Origin: Kordia sp050633145
GTDB lineage: Bacteria > Bacteroidota > Bacteroidia > Flavobacteriales > Flavobacteriaceae
DNA: 64,000 bases
Direction of reading: 5' to 3'
NCBI RefSeq assembly: GCF_050633145.1
Contig: NZ_JBOEFY010000006.1
Coordinates: forward strand, 70,466 to 134,465
Position numbers and translations under genes: made by a program. Every line of letters starts with the position of its first letter. Position 1 is the first letter of the stretch. Below the pieces are notes generated by a model. The model made no database searches, was not told the DNA's origin, and saw only the letters and a program-made list of their open reading frames with translations. Shown piece after piece: positions 17,558 through 26,823 of the stretch.

Positions 17558-17925
17558 GAAAATTTACTCATCACTAAGGGATAAGTAAAAAAATGATAAA
17601 AAAAATCAACTTATCATTAAGCGATGAGTTCATAATTTGATTCTGAAAAAATTACTCATTGTTTAGCAATCAATAAAAAAACGATAAAAAAAATCAACTT
17701 ATCCTTAAGCGATAAGTTGATTTTTTATTTTTAGAAAATTTGCTCATTACTTAGTGATTAGTTGGGGAATTGAACTTATCGTTTAACAATTAGCTGAAAT
17801 AAAGATCAAAAACGAATTCATTGCTCTATGATAAATATACAAAACTACTATTGAAAATCTGCTCATCGACTTAGTGATTAGTTGTAAAATTGAACTTATC
17901 GTATTCTATGATAAGCTGAAAATAA
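17558..17925. repeat. Four-unit array of imperfect repeats, each with two palindromes
   Basis: Units begin at about 17558, 17644, 17734 and 17853 (spacing 86-119 bp), each with GAAAATTTGCTCATYACT at the start and TCAACTTATC or TGAACTTATC about 45 bp later. Each half-unit is a dyad of the general form CTTATCNNTTAAGYGATAAG. The second unit contains a perfect 16 bp stem (17688-17703 with 17711-17726, loop CTTAAGC). The array ends ~170 bp upstream of the DdmD-like gene. Confidence 0.75.
17688..17730. terminator. Terminator-like hairpin within the repeat array
   Basis: AAAAAATCAACTTATC pairs with GATAAGTTGATTTTTT around CTTAAGC, followed by T-rich sequence. It looks like a bidirectional rho-independent terminator, but it is also one member of the palindrome array, so its role is ambiguous. 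Confidence 0.55.
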
Positions 17926-18092
17926 AATTAGCAAGCAAACTAATATGATTAAAACCGATTTTGAAAGCTAACTTGAATATTTCAAAACTAGAAAGTTTTA
18001 TTTTAATATTTAAAGAGAATATTACTACTTTTATTTCTGTATATTCTACATGAATTACCAAGCTTAATATAGAATAATTACCCTAACTGAAT

Positions 18093-21000
18093 ATGATAGA
18101 AATTCTAAACAATCATTGCAATAAAGAAAATGGACTTTTATTATTTAATCCACCAACTGGTTCTGGAAAAACACATAGTGTTTTGACTTGGATATTTGAA
18201 AATTATAAAAAATATTGCAAGGAAAATAGAAAGATTTTTTTCGTTACAAATCTTAAAAAGAATCTACCTTATGAAGAACTAAGAGATAATTTCTTTATTC
18301 CCCAAAAAAAATTATACGATTTTGAAAAAGATATCACATTTTTAGATTCAAATTCCGATTGCCTAATTAATAGGTTTAAGGATATAGAAGAATCTATAAA
18401 TGATTACTTCAAAAATTTCAAAGTATTTTATTCAATAAAAAGCAATGTAACCGAAATAAATAATCACAAAGAAAATCCAAAGTTAAAGACATACGTTAAA
18501 AAACTCAAAGATGAATTAAGAACTGACTTTGAACCGAAATTTAGACGAATAATTGAAAAATATCTAAAAGAAAACTTTAAAAATAAACAAGAACGGATTA
18601 GAGCTATTCAAAATAATGATGAACTTAAATGGATGGGGGAATTATATCCTGCTGTTTTTACGTCTAAAAGAAAAGTATTTTTTCTTAGCGTAAATAAATT
18701 TTATGTTAAAAATAGTACTTTAATTGAACCCTCTTATTCTTTTTTAGAAAATGATATAACAAAAGATGCGATCATCTTTATTGATGAATTTGATGCTACA
18801 AAAAGTAATATACTTAAAATTATCATCGATAATGGTAAAAATCAACGTATTGATTTTATTCATCTTTTTACAGAGATTTATTGGGCATTATCTAAAAATA
18901 TATTACCCCAAAAATTTATTACTCACTCTGAAAAAAGACAAGAGTTACTAGATAATGAATATGGCTTACCGCTTACCGATATTCAAAAAACATTATTAGA
19001 TAAGTCTGAAGAAATCGTACAAAAATATCAACTCAATTATAGTTTTAAAACTACAAACACCGAACAAGAAAATATAAATCAAAGGAATTTATTATTTCAC
19101 GATTTTCAATATCATTCTGTATATAGAAACGATAAAAAATTTATTCGTCTCAATCAAAATGACTTATCAAAAACAAATGAAATAATTTTTGAGAACACCA
19201 AACCAAAAGGAGAGAGTATGGTTCATCTTCTAAATGATATAAAAGGTTTCGTAAATTATTTTAGTGGAAGAATAAAAAGTATCGCAGAAAATTACCAACA
19301 ATTAGAAAATGATGATAAAGAGAATAATACAAAGAAGTCAGAATTTACATTTGACTCAGCGTTGAGTACAGTTATTGAAGAATTTGCCTTAGACTCTAAA
19401 TACAAAAACTTCATAATTAATAATATTCTAAGTGCTAGAGAAAAGCCTAAAAAAAATAAAAAGGGCAAGCCAGAATTAAACTATGATTTAAGTGTTTATG
19501 AAAATGGTTTCAGGTATTACGATTTTGTGGATGATGATTCTCATCAATCAAAAACAAAAACTTTCATTTATAGTTTTCAAAACACACCTGAAAAATTCTT
19601 ATTAAAACTAGCTGAAAAATCAAAAGTAATTGGAATATCTGCTACGGCATATATGAAAACTGTAACGGGTAACTATGACATCAATTATTTTAAAAGACAA
19701 CTTGGCACTAGATTCATTGAGCTAACAAAGGATGAAAACAAGAAACTTTTTGATTTATTTGAAAAACAAAATAAGTACTACTCAAAAATCAATATTCATA
19801 CAGAGTGGCTAGATTTTATTGATAAACAAAATGACTTTGAATTATTGTTTGGAAATAAAGAATTAGCTGATGATATTTTAGGAAAGTTAAATGCTTTAAA
19901 AACTACTGATTACGAGTTCAATAGATATCTAAAGATTTCTCATTCATTCAAGCAATTTTTACTTAAAGAAGATATTAGAGGGTTTTTATGTCTTTTAAAT
20001 AAAGAACCAAAATGGAATGATAGAGCGCTGAACTTAAAAATATTAGAAGAAATATTTTCTAACTTAATACTAGAAACAAATCAAAAGGATCATTTTATAA
20101 TCTATGGTAATGAAGAATTTAATGTAAAAAACTCATACACTGTCGTAAATAGCAACGATTTTGAAAATAAAAAATCAGCTTTTATAGAGAAACTAGAGCA
20201 AGGAAAAAAGATTTTTATTATTTCTATGTATCAAACTATGGGAGCTGGTCAAAATATACAATTCATTTCTCCAAATCCAAAAAAAATGATAGATGTTAGA
20301 AGTGATGAATTAACCAATTGGAATACAGAAAACAAAACGGATATTAATGCCATATATTTAGATAAGCCAACTCACATCTTTCAACAAATAAATAAAAACT
20401 TAAATGAAGAAGGTTTTATAAAGTATTTGTTTCAGTTAGAGTTTTTAGCACAAATTGGTGTTATTTCAATTTATCAATTAAATGCTGAAGTATCAAGAGC
20501 TTTTAAAAACCTATTAGCATCGTTTAACACAAAAGAGAGTTTAGGAAATCCCAAAGTTGATTTATACAAAGGAGAAAACATAAAACAACACTATGCAAAA
20601 TTTATTATCCAAGCTATTGGTAGAATTTGTAGAACCAATTTAAAATCTCAAAATATTTATATTTATGCAGATAAAAAAATAGACGAATATATCTGTGATT
20701 TTGATGTTGAAAACAACTTGGTTCTTAACGAATTTAAGGCTTTGGTTAAATCGAGTAAGCAACTAATTCAAAATAAAAAAGAGAAAAACGCTAAGTTCAA
20801 AAATCTTGCAACTACAACTAATAGAAAAGTACATTTTATAATTCAAAAATTTATTTCTAATAAAGATTGGGGATGGACTCTGAAGCGTTTATATGAATGG
20901 GAAAACCTAAGAGAAATGTGTTTGCGTTTTCCTACTGTTTCAGAAGATCAAATAAATAAACACAACTTAAATCGCATTTTAGATTTATATATTGAACTAC

Positions 21001-21614
21001 CACACATATCAAACAATTATCACTTCAACATAAAAGAAACTGAGTTTTATAATGACTATAAAAATATTTCTGTTGATTTCAATACTAATAAAGGAAGTAA
21101 GGTTTCTTCTGAATCAGCAAGGTTAAATGAACTTTTGGAAATAGATGGAGTTCGAGATTTTTTTAAAGAAAAAAAATGGGCAACTGAGTTTAAAATTAAT
21201 CAATACATTATAACACCAGTAATGTTTAATAACATATACAAAGGCGCTTTAGGAGAACAGATAGGGAAATTTATTTTTGAACGACACTTCGGCATCCACT
21301 TAGAAGAATTGGAAGTTGAGTATTATGAGAATTTCGATTACAAAATTAAAGAAACAGATATTTACATAGATTTTAAGCATTGGAAAGAAAGTACTGAGAT
21401 CAATTTTGATGAGCAAGAAAGTAAAATCCGAAAAAAACTTGAAAAAGTCAAAGGAGAAAGAGTGTTTATAATCAATATACTTTCATCAAGTGAGAAACGA
21501 ATCATAAAATCAATAGATGAAAAAATTATTGAAGTTCCCTTTTTATGGAATACAGAAACAAAAGAACTAAATCATTCAATTTTAAAAGATATTAATGCTT
21601 ATGCAACTTTGTAA
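18093..21614 (+). CDS. Helicase-nuclease, DdmD-like
   Basis: A 1173-residue protein. Superfamily 2 helicase motifs: Walker A TGSGKT (22-27), Walker B DEFD (231-234), GISATAYM, YQTMGAGQNIQF and the arginine-finger motif QAIGRICR. The last ~120 residues form a PD-(D/E)XK nuclease: E1055 in GALGEQIGKFIFE, an Asp near 1089, and D1093-F-K1095 in YIDFKHWKES. A helicase fused to a C-terminal nuclease of ~1190 residues, in an overlapping operon with an Argonaute-sized partner, is the architecture of DdmD in the Vibrio cholerae DdmDE plasmid-elimination system. The call rests on architecture and size, not alignment. Alternatives are another helicase-nuclease defence protein or a PIWI-RE-associated helicase. 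Confidence 0.6.
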   Translation: MIEILNNHCNKENGLLLFNPPTGSGKTHSVLTWIFENYKKYCKENRKIFFVTNLKKNLPYEELRDNFFIPQKKLYDFEKDITFLDSNSDCLINRFKDIEESINDYFKNFKVFYSIKSNVTEINNHKENPKLKTYVKKLKDELRTDFEPKFRRIIEKYLKENFKNKQERIRAIQNNDELKWMGELYPAVFTSKRKVFFLSVNKFYVKNSTLIEPSYSFLENDITKDAIIFIDEFDATKSNILKIIIDNGKNQRIDFIHLFTEIYWALSKNILPQKFITHSEKRQELLDNEYGLPLTDIQKTLLDKSEEIVQKYQLNYSFKTTNTEQENINQRNLLFHDFQYHSVYRNDKKFIRLNQNDLSKTNEIIFENTKPKGESMVHLLNDIKGFVNYFSGRIKSIAENYQQLENDDKENNTKKSEFTFDSALSTVIEEFALDSKYKNFIINNILSAREKPKKNKKGKPELNYDLSVYENGFRYYDFVDDDSHQSKTKTFIYSFQNTPEKFLLKLAEKSKVIGISATAYMKTVTGNYDINYFKRQLGTRFIELTKDENKKLFDLFEKQNKYYSKINIHTEWLDFIDKQNDFELLFGNKELADDILGKLNALKTTDYEFNRYLKISHSFKQFLLKEDIRGFLCLLNKEPKWNDRALNLKILEEIFSNLILETNQKDHFIIYGNEEFNVKNSYTVVNSNDFENKKSAFIEKLEQGKKIFIISMYQTMGAGQNIQFISPNPKKMIDVRSDELTNWNTENKTDINAIYLDKPTHIFQQINKNLNEEGFIKYLFQLEFLAQIGVISIYQLNAEVSRAFKNLLASFNTKESLGNPKVDLYKGENIKQHYAKFIIQAIGRICRTNLKSQNIYIYADKKIDEYICDFDVENNLVLNEFKALVKSSKQLIQNKKEKNAKFKNLATTTNRKVHFIIQKFISNKDWGWTLKRLYEWENLREMCLRFPTVSEDQINKHNLNRILDLYIELPHISNNYHFNIKETEFYNDYKNISVDFNTNKGSKVSSESARLNELLEIDGVRDFFKEKKWATEFKINQYIITPVMFNNIYKGALGEQIGKFIFERHFGIHLEELEVEYYENFDYKIKETDIYIDFKHWKESTEINFDEQESKIRKKLEKVKGERVFIINILSSSEKRIIKSIDEKIIEVPFLWNTETKELNHSILKDINAYATL

Positions 21615-23580
21615 AACCAACAAGCTTGTTATTCAAATTAATTACAATCAATTACTAACTGACTATTCAATAGTAAAATTTTCAACAACTGAAAATTATA
21701 TAAAATACGGAGCTTTAATTCTTGATGAAGTAGGTCTAAGATTAAGAGCAAAAAGTATTGTCTTTGAAAGAGGGAAATCATTTTATGTTCTTTTTGATAA
21801 AAATTTCATTTCAAATATTGACTTATTCAAACAACTTGAAAAAATTGAAGACGGAGATAAGCTGTCATTTAAGATTCTTGATCTAAATGAAACTAAAGAG
21901 GTCAAGCAACATTCGATTACTCAATTAGTTGTTAACTCAATAGCTACACCGAAGCATGAAAGACTTACATATAATAACTTAACAGGAAAACTATATTTAT
22001 TCAATACCAATTATTTAAGAATAAGTAAATCAAAAGATAAAGAACAAATTTTCAAAATTATTGGATTAGAATTTTACATTGATCCTAACAGCTGTTTACA
22101 ATTAAATGTAAAAACTTTTTCAAGCTTATTGTTAAATAAGTCAATGGACTTTTCTAAGAAAAAAATGGGTGCTTATCCTAAATATACTTTTGTTCATTCA
22201 ACAAATACACTTAGAAGAATTTTACCATCGGAGAAGATAAGCATTGATAATCAATACATTTTAAAGCAAAGTATTAAAAAAGGGACTATTGAGAAAAGTA
22301 ATATCTCATTCTTGGACTTTAGTAACTTTAAAGAATTTAAAAATAGTAAAATTGGAATCTTAAATGATGTTTTGAATACTATCAATCAAAAGCTATCAAA
22401 TTATCTTCAACTTGATTTTAAATATGCTAACATAGACAAAACCATTAGACATTCAAACTCATTTGATTTCAATAGTTTTAATGAAGATATACTATTTATT
22501 AATAGTATTAAAGATGAGAGTTCCGAAGAATATTCTTCTAATATAAAAACAGAATTAAGAAAAATAATTCCCAATTCAAGAATAAAGGTTTCTAAGGCGG
22601 AAGACCAAAATGGTTTTAATATTAAATTAATACATAATAAATCATTCTATTTAAAATACGAACAGAAAGACCCGTATAAATCTTCCCCATATATTCAACA
22701 TATTACTTTAGAAGACTTCAAAACAAATTCTAAAGCTAGTTTGAAGGCTATTGTAAAGGAATTAGTTATTAAGAATGATATTAATAAGAACCAAGTTTCA
22801 ATAATTGATTGGTCAAGTTTCAACTTTGAAAATAATTGGATTTTTGGCATTAGAGATAAAACCGATTTCTATTTTTTGACTATTGAACCAAACGGTAAAA
22901 TTGAGTTTGAAAAATTTGAATCAGATTTATTTAATCAAAATGAATACGATGAATTATGCGATATTTATAATGAGAATACTAATATCGAATTCATTGTTAA
23001 GGATGATATTGGGAACGTTAACATAATAACAAGAACTAATAATTATACTATTCCAGATTATCAAAAAATAAGTAGCGTATTAGACAAAGAAAGTAGAGAA
23101 ATTTCTATTACAAAATCTCAAGTTATAAATGCAGTCAATCAAGTCTTTGATAAAGAAAAGGCAAGTGAATACGAAACTCAAATAATTTCACTTGAAAATT
23201 GGAATAAGGATAGTCTACTAAACTGCTTTAAAAATAGAGTTGAAAAGAAAAAAGTAGTAGAGAAAATTCAAAAAGATACAGGAGAAATTCTAAAGTCATA
23301 TTTTAGAGATATGACACGATATGAAATTTTAGATAGTCAACTTGATATTCATTCCTTCAAACAAGATAATAGCTATTACTACTTTGTCGGAATAAAAGGG
23401 AAAGGTATTCAGCAAACTATTTCAAGAGCTTCTGTAATTAGAGAAATTACAGTTTATAAAAACTCCGAATATATCTTTGATAAGTTACTACCGCTTATGA
23501 ATGTTGATTTTGTTAAAAATGGAGATTTAACTGTCTTACCATTTCCTATCAAATTTTTGAGAGAATGGATAAAGTATTAG
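21595..23580 (+). CDS. Argonaute-like partner, DdmE-like
   Basis: A 661-residue protein that overlaps the helicase-nuclease gene by 20 bp, so the two are translationally coupled. A second possible ATG is two codons in. It has no obvious enzymatic motif. The end, with YFVGIKGKGIQQTISRAS and a terminal LPFPIKFLREWIKY, resembles the C-terminus of PIWI domains. Its size fits V. cholerae DdmE (about 687 residues), a catalytically inactive guide-binding Argonaute that recruits DdmD to plasmid DNA. I could not recognise a PIWI DEDX tetrad, which agrees with an inactive Argonaute. The identification is mainly by partnership and length. Confidence 0.5.
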   Translation: MLMQLCKTNKLVIQINYNQLLTDYSIVKFSTTENYIKYGALILDEVGLRLRAKSIVFERGKSFYVLFDKNFISNIDLFKQLEKIEDGDKLSFKILDLNETKEVKQHSITQLVVNSIATPKHERLTYNNLTGKLYLFNTNYLRISKSKDKEQIFKIIGLEFYIDPNSCLQLNVKTFSSLLLNKSMDFSKKKMGAYPKYTFVHSTNTLRRILPSEKISIDNQYILKQSIKKGTIEKSNISFLDFSNFKEFKNSKIGILNDVLNTINQKLSNYLQLDFKYANIDKTIRHSNSFDFNSFNEDILFINSIKDESSEEYSSNIKTELRKIIPNSRIKVSKAEDQNGFNIKLIHNKSFYLKYEQKDPYKSSPYIQHITLEDFKTNSKASLKAIVKELVIKNDINKNQVSIIDWSSFNFENNWIFGIRDKTDFYFLTIEPNGKIEFEKFESDLFNQNEYDELCDIYNENTNIEFIVKDDIGNVNIITRTNNYTIPDYQKISSVLDKESREISITKSQVINAVNQVFDKEKASEYETQIISLENWNKDSLLNCFKNRVEKKKVVEKIQKDTGEILKSYFRDMTRYEILDSQLDIHSFKQDNSYYYFVGIKGKGIQQTISRASVIREITVYKNSEYIFDKLLPLMNVDFVKNGDLTVLPFPIKFLREWIKY

Positions 23581-23696
23581 GTTTAACATAAAAAACACCT
23601 AAAAAAAAGAAGCCCCAATCATTACAATTGAAGCTTTCGGGTAAAAGAATAATTCTAGTTTTACGATAATTTAGGTTTTCTATGTAATTATTCTGT

Positions 23697-23807
23697 TTAT
23701 CTATAGTAAATGTAGAATCCAATAATGGTTATGAGTACCACAAAACAAGCACATGAGCAAAACCCAATTATAAACCATCTGAAACGTTCTAATTTTTTTA
23801 AAGACAT
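23697..23807 (-). CDS. 36-residue single-span membrane peptide
   Basis: MSLKKLERFRWFIIGFCSCA followed by CFVVLITIIGFYIYYR. A basic N-terminus and one hydrophobic segment with three Cys are typical of small membrane peptides, but such frames can arise by chance. It lies between the DdmE-like gene and the receptor operon. Confidence 0.4.
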   Translation of the reverse strand: MSLKKLERFRWFIIGFCSCACFVVLITIIGFYIYYR

Positions 23808-23906
23808 TATTTGTTTAAATTTGTTAAAATGGCAAGGCGATGAGTATTAAGCCTCTCGTATATCGCCTTGCACTAAACAACAAAGTTCAATGAAAACTTC
23901 GTTAAT

Positions 23907-23995
23907 AATACGTCAAGAGTAATTAACACTAAAGTTGTATAAGTGCTTTTTAGTAGATACTTAAATTGAAAAAATGATATTATTCTTGACGTATT
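23907..23995. repeat. 89 bp inverted-repeat element
   Basis: AATACGTCAAGAGTAAT (23907-23923) and ATTATTCTTGACGTATT (23979-23995) match in 16 of 17 positions as inverted arms. No gene lies within. It could be a small MITE-like element or a paired regulator site. Confidence 0.6.
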
Positions 23996-24007
23996 AATTT
24001 TAGTTTT

Positions 24008-24139
24008 TTATTCGTCATTAAAACGAGTCACATATTTTTTTATGTAAGGGAACAGCCAAAAAATTGATATGCAAAATGTTATTATTCCTAACATATAAAA
24101 AACTGTCTCTACTATTCCAAGTATATAATCCATCATCAT
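24008..24139 (-). CDS. 43-residue small membrane protein
   Basis: Begins MMMDYILGIVETVFYMLGII, then a Phe/Ile-rich stretch and ends PYIKKYVTRFNDE: one hydrophobic span and a charged tail. Directly upstream of the receptor gene's stop on the same strand side. Plausible but unsupported by any family I know. Confidence 0.4.
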   Translation of the reverse strand: MMMDYILGIVETVFYMLGIITFCISIFWLFPYIKKYVTRFNDE

Positions 24140-24144
24140 ATCTT

Positions 24145-26823
24145 TTAGAGTTTATATGAGATTTTTAATAATAATATTCTAGGTTGAATGAACGTTCTTT
24201 CGTCTGATACCAAGATGTTGCTAAATGAGTTTCGTTGTCTAAAGTCTACACCAAATAAGTTTGATGCTGATATCTCAAAACCCCATGCGCTGTTCTCTTT
24301 TTGGTAGAATAGAGAACTGTTAGCTACATCAAAAGTATTTGTATTATCTAAAGTTGTATTTTGAAATGCTTCGCGCTTGTAGTCAATTTTGAAAATAAAG
24401 TCATTCAGAAAGTCATAACTAAGATTAATATTGAATACATCATTTTCAAACTTAGCACTTGTATTCGCTTTGTAGCTTGAAAATGTTTTATTGTAACCAA
24501 CACCTATATTTGGATAGTCTTTGAATCGTGTACTTATTCCACCGCCAACGGTATAATTGTTTGAAGTGTTTTCAATCAATTCATCATTTACGGACGTAAA
24601 GAAGTTTGACAATGAAACATTTGTTTTTGCTGATAGCTTTACCTTTCCGTAGCCTTTTTTTAGCGAACCTCTGAAATTTATAGATTCGTCAACCGCATCC
24701 AGTAGAATAGGTGTTAACACATTATCAATTCCCTGTATCACATTTGCAGTTTTTAAATTTTGGGTACTCTTACGATAGTTTACAGATAAATTGTATTGTA
24801 TGTTTTTAAACATACTGAAACGATAGTAGCTAATACGTGCGTTGTGGTATAATTCATTTTCTAGCGTTTCGTCTCCTCTGTATATGTTATTGAAATTTGT
24901 AAGCGTAAAACGATTTGCAAATTGTGTAACAGTTGGGAAACGTGTTTGTAAGCTATAATTGAAACTTAACACTTTTGAACTGTTAAACTCAACTTTAGTT
25001 GTGAACTTTGGAAGCAGAACCGCTTTAGTTCGTTTGTTCTGTTCCGTAAATTGTTCAACGCCCCAAAAAAAGGTGTGATACGTCAAGCTTGGTTTTATCG
25101 TAACGATTCCGCTTTTGAATTTGTAATCGACACCAAAATATAAATCGTTGAAATTTACCCTTGATTGATTCCCAAAATTACTGTCTGTAAAATCGTTAGT
25201 TGTACCATCTTGCAATAGTTGAAAATCAAACGTAGAATAGTTGTCATTTACAACATTTGCGCCCGTGGTAAAGTATAAGTGATTCAATTTGTTAAGTACA
25301 TAGTAATATTTACCCACAACTTTAAAAGAATGTGTTTTCCTTAGTTTGTTACTATTGATGTCTAAAATAGCTTCATCTTCAATCGGAAGTAAACCGTTTA
25401 AAAATGATTCATTTGTACGCCAATTTGTTTTGGGTTGCGATCTCGTGAAATTGTAATTTAAAACAACACTAATTGTATTTTTTTTATTGAATTGTTTGTG
25501 AAGCTCTACACTTTCACGAAACGTAAAATCGTCAATACGTTCGTTTTGATTGATTGATGAATTTATAAAGCTTGAAGCTGTTACAATGTTTCCCTGTATG
25601 GTGTTCTTTGATGCTTTTATATTTGACTCGAAAAGTAATTCGGTGTTATCATCTGGAGCGTAATTAAACGCAAATTTCCCAATTCCAAACTTGTTTGTAT
25701 TGTCAAATTCATTTCTTCTGTTTTCAATAAGATTGTCACTTGCAATATAGTTGTTAGTAGTTGTTGTAAGTGTTTGAAGCTTGTCGTTTGATAGAATACT
25801 ATACCCTGTTAAAGATAGTTTATTGTTGAAGTCATGGGAAATGTTTATTGCGTTAAATTGGTTGGTATTCTCTACAAAGTTTTGATTATTCAAAAAGCGT
25901 GTAAAGTCATTATCAAATAAAGATAAATAAGATTGATTATTTGAAAAGAATTTACTTATGCCACCGTTAAAATCTAAGTAGTCTTGAAATGTAAAAGACT
26001 TTTTGCCCGTATTATTAAAATCCGTTATCATATTTAGTGATGTTTTAGGACTGTAATAGTATAATTTTGGATTCAAAATATAACGTTCCTTAATACCCGT
26101 AGCGGCTTCAACGTCTCCGAAAACAAACTTTTTTTTATCTTCTTTTAGTTTGACATTCATAACCATTTCGTCACTATCTTCCAAACCTTTTAAAAAGGCA
26201 ACATCTGAATAGTTGTCAAGTACTTCAACTTTATCAACTACATCAGCAGGAATGTTGTTAACTGCAAGTTTGCTATCTCCTGTAAAAAATTGTTTATTCT
26301 CAACAAGCACACGCGAAACCTTTTTCCCTTTTACGGTAACGTTTCCTTGCTTGTCAACTTCAACAGTTGGCAAGTTCTTTAAAACGTCTCTTAGCTTACG
26401 TTCGTCTCCTGTTTTAAAGGCATCTACTTTAAAAGACATCGTATCTTTTTTTATCACAATAGGCGGCGTATAGTTTAGTGTAACTTCTCCTAATGATTCA
26501 GTATCTTTTTTTAATGAAATAGCTATCGTTTTGGATTCAATAGCCTTATATGTGATTTCCTGTGGAATGTACCCAAGATAACTAATAGTAATTTTATAGG
26601 TTTCATCCTTTTCAAGCTTCAACTCAAAATATCCATTATCGTTAGAAATTGAAAATTTCATCGCACTATCGCCTTGCGGTTCTGCGATGATATTTGCATT
26701 CGACAAAATCAAATTGGTTGTACTTTCTTTAACTGTACCCGACAATTTCATATTTTGACTTATTGAAATTGAGGTTGTAATCAAGTATATTAAGATAAAG
26801 TATGTTAGTAAATTTTGCTTCAT
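24145..26823 (-). CDS. TonB-receptor-like outer membrane beta-barrel with carboxypeptidase-like N-domain
   Basis: An 892-residue outer membrane protein: signal peptide, then a carboxypeptidase regulatory-like beta-sandwich (~25-110: KLSGTVKESTTNLILSNANI), a plug-like region with VLKNLPTVEVDKQGNVTVKG, and a long barrel with alternating aromatic strands that ends in LLKISYKL. It has no separate SusD partner. The gene overlaps the end of the GLPGLI gene by 1 bp. Receptor-like barrels of this type are regular partners of GLPGLI proteins in Flavobacteriia. The transported ligand is unknown; peptide export or uptake is possible given the small secreted protein upstream. Confidence 0.85.
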   Translation of the reverse strand: MKQNLLTYFILIYLITTSISISQNMKLSGTVKESTTNLILSNANIIAEPQGDSAMKFSISNDNGYFELKLEKDETYKITISYLGYIPQEITYKAIESKTIAISLKKDTESLGEVTLNYTPPIVIKKDTMSFKVDAFKTGDERKLRDVLKNLPTVEVDKQGNVTVKGKKVSRVLVENKQFFTGDSKLAVNNIPADVVDKVEVLDNYSDVAFLKGLEDSDEMVMNVKLKEDKKKFVFGDVEAATGIKERYILNPKLYYYSPKTSLNMITDFNNTGKKSFTFQDYLDFNGGISKFFSNNQSYLSLFDNDFTRFLNNQNFVENTNQFNAINISHDFNNKLSLTGYSILSNDKLQTLTTTTNNYIASDNLIENRRNEFDNTNKFGIGKFAFNYAPDDNTELLFESNIKASKNTIQGNIVTASSFINSSINQNERIDDFTFRESVELHKQFNKKNTISVVLNYNFTRSQPKTNWRTNESFLNGLLPIEDEAILDINSNKLRKTHSFKVVGKYYYVLNKLNHLYFTTGANVVNDNYSTFDFQLLQDGTTNDFTDSNFGNQSRVNFNDLYFGVDYKFKSGIVTIKPSLTYHTFFWGVEQFTEQNKRTKAVLLPKFTTKVEFNSSKVLSFNYSLQTRFPTVTQFANRFTLTNFNNIYRGDETLENELYHNARISYYRFSMFKNIQYNLSVNYRKSTQNLKTANVIQGIDNVLTPILLDAVDESINFRGSLKKGYGKVKLSAKTNVSLSNFFTSVNDELIENTSNNYTVGGGISTRFKDYPNIGVGYNKTFSSYKANTSAKFENDVFNINLSYDFLNDFIFKIDYKREAFQNTTLDNTNTFDVANSSLFYQKENSAWGFEISASNLFGVDFRQRNSFSNILVSDERTFIQPRILLLKISYKL

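Larger units (their letters stand above)
16808..18092. other. 1.3 kb non-coding region with palindromes and repeats
   Basis: No credible gene on either strand. It holds, in order, a GC-rich 16 bp palindrome (16913-16928), a 16 bp direct repeat (17004-17019 and 17309-17324), a 60 bp element that recurs inverted at 35801-35860, and a four-unit array of palindromes (17558-17925). It lies between the integrase and the DdmDE-like operon, so it is a candidate for integrase sites, a transfer or replication origin, or the control region of the defence operon. Confidence 0.8.

Noticed and set aside
17558..17925. Possible CRISPR array
   Set aside because: Spacing is irregular (86-119 bp), repeats are degenerate palindromes and there are no unique spacers of constant length or cas genes.
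18093..23580. Type I CRISPR Cas3-like helicase-nuclease
   Set aside because: The nuclease is a C-terminal PD-(D/E)XK rather than an N-terminal HD domain, and no other cas genes or arrays are present.
25430..25450. GATCTCG resembling the tRNA-Met 3' end as right attachment site
   Set aside because: Seven bases only, inside the barrel gene; no extended match to the tRNA 3' end.
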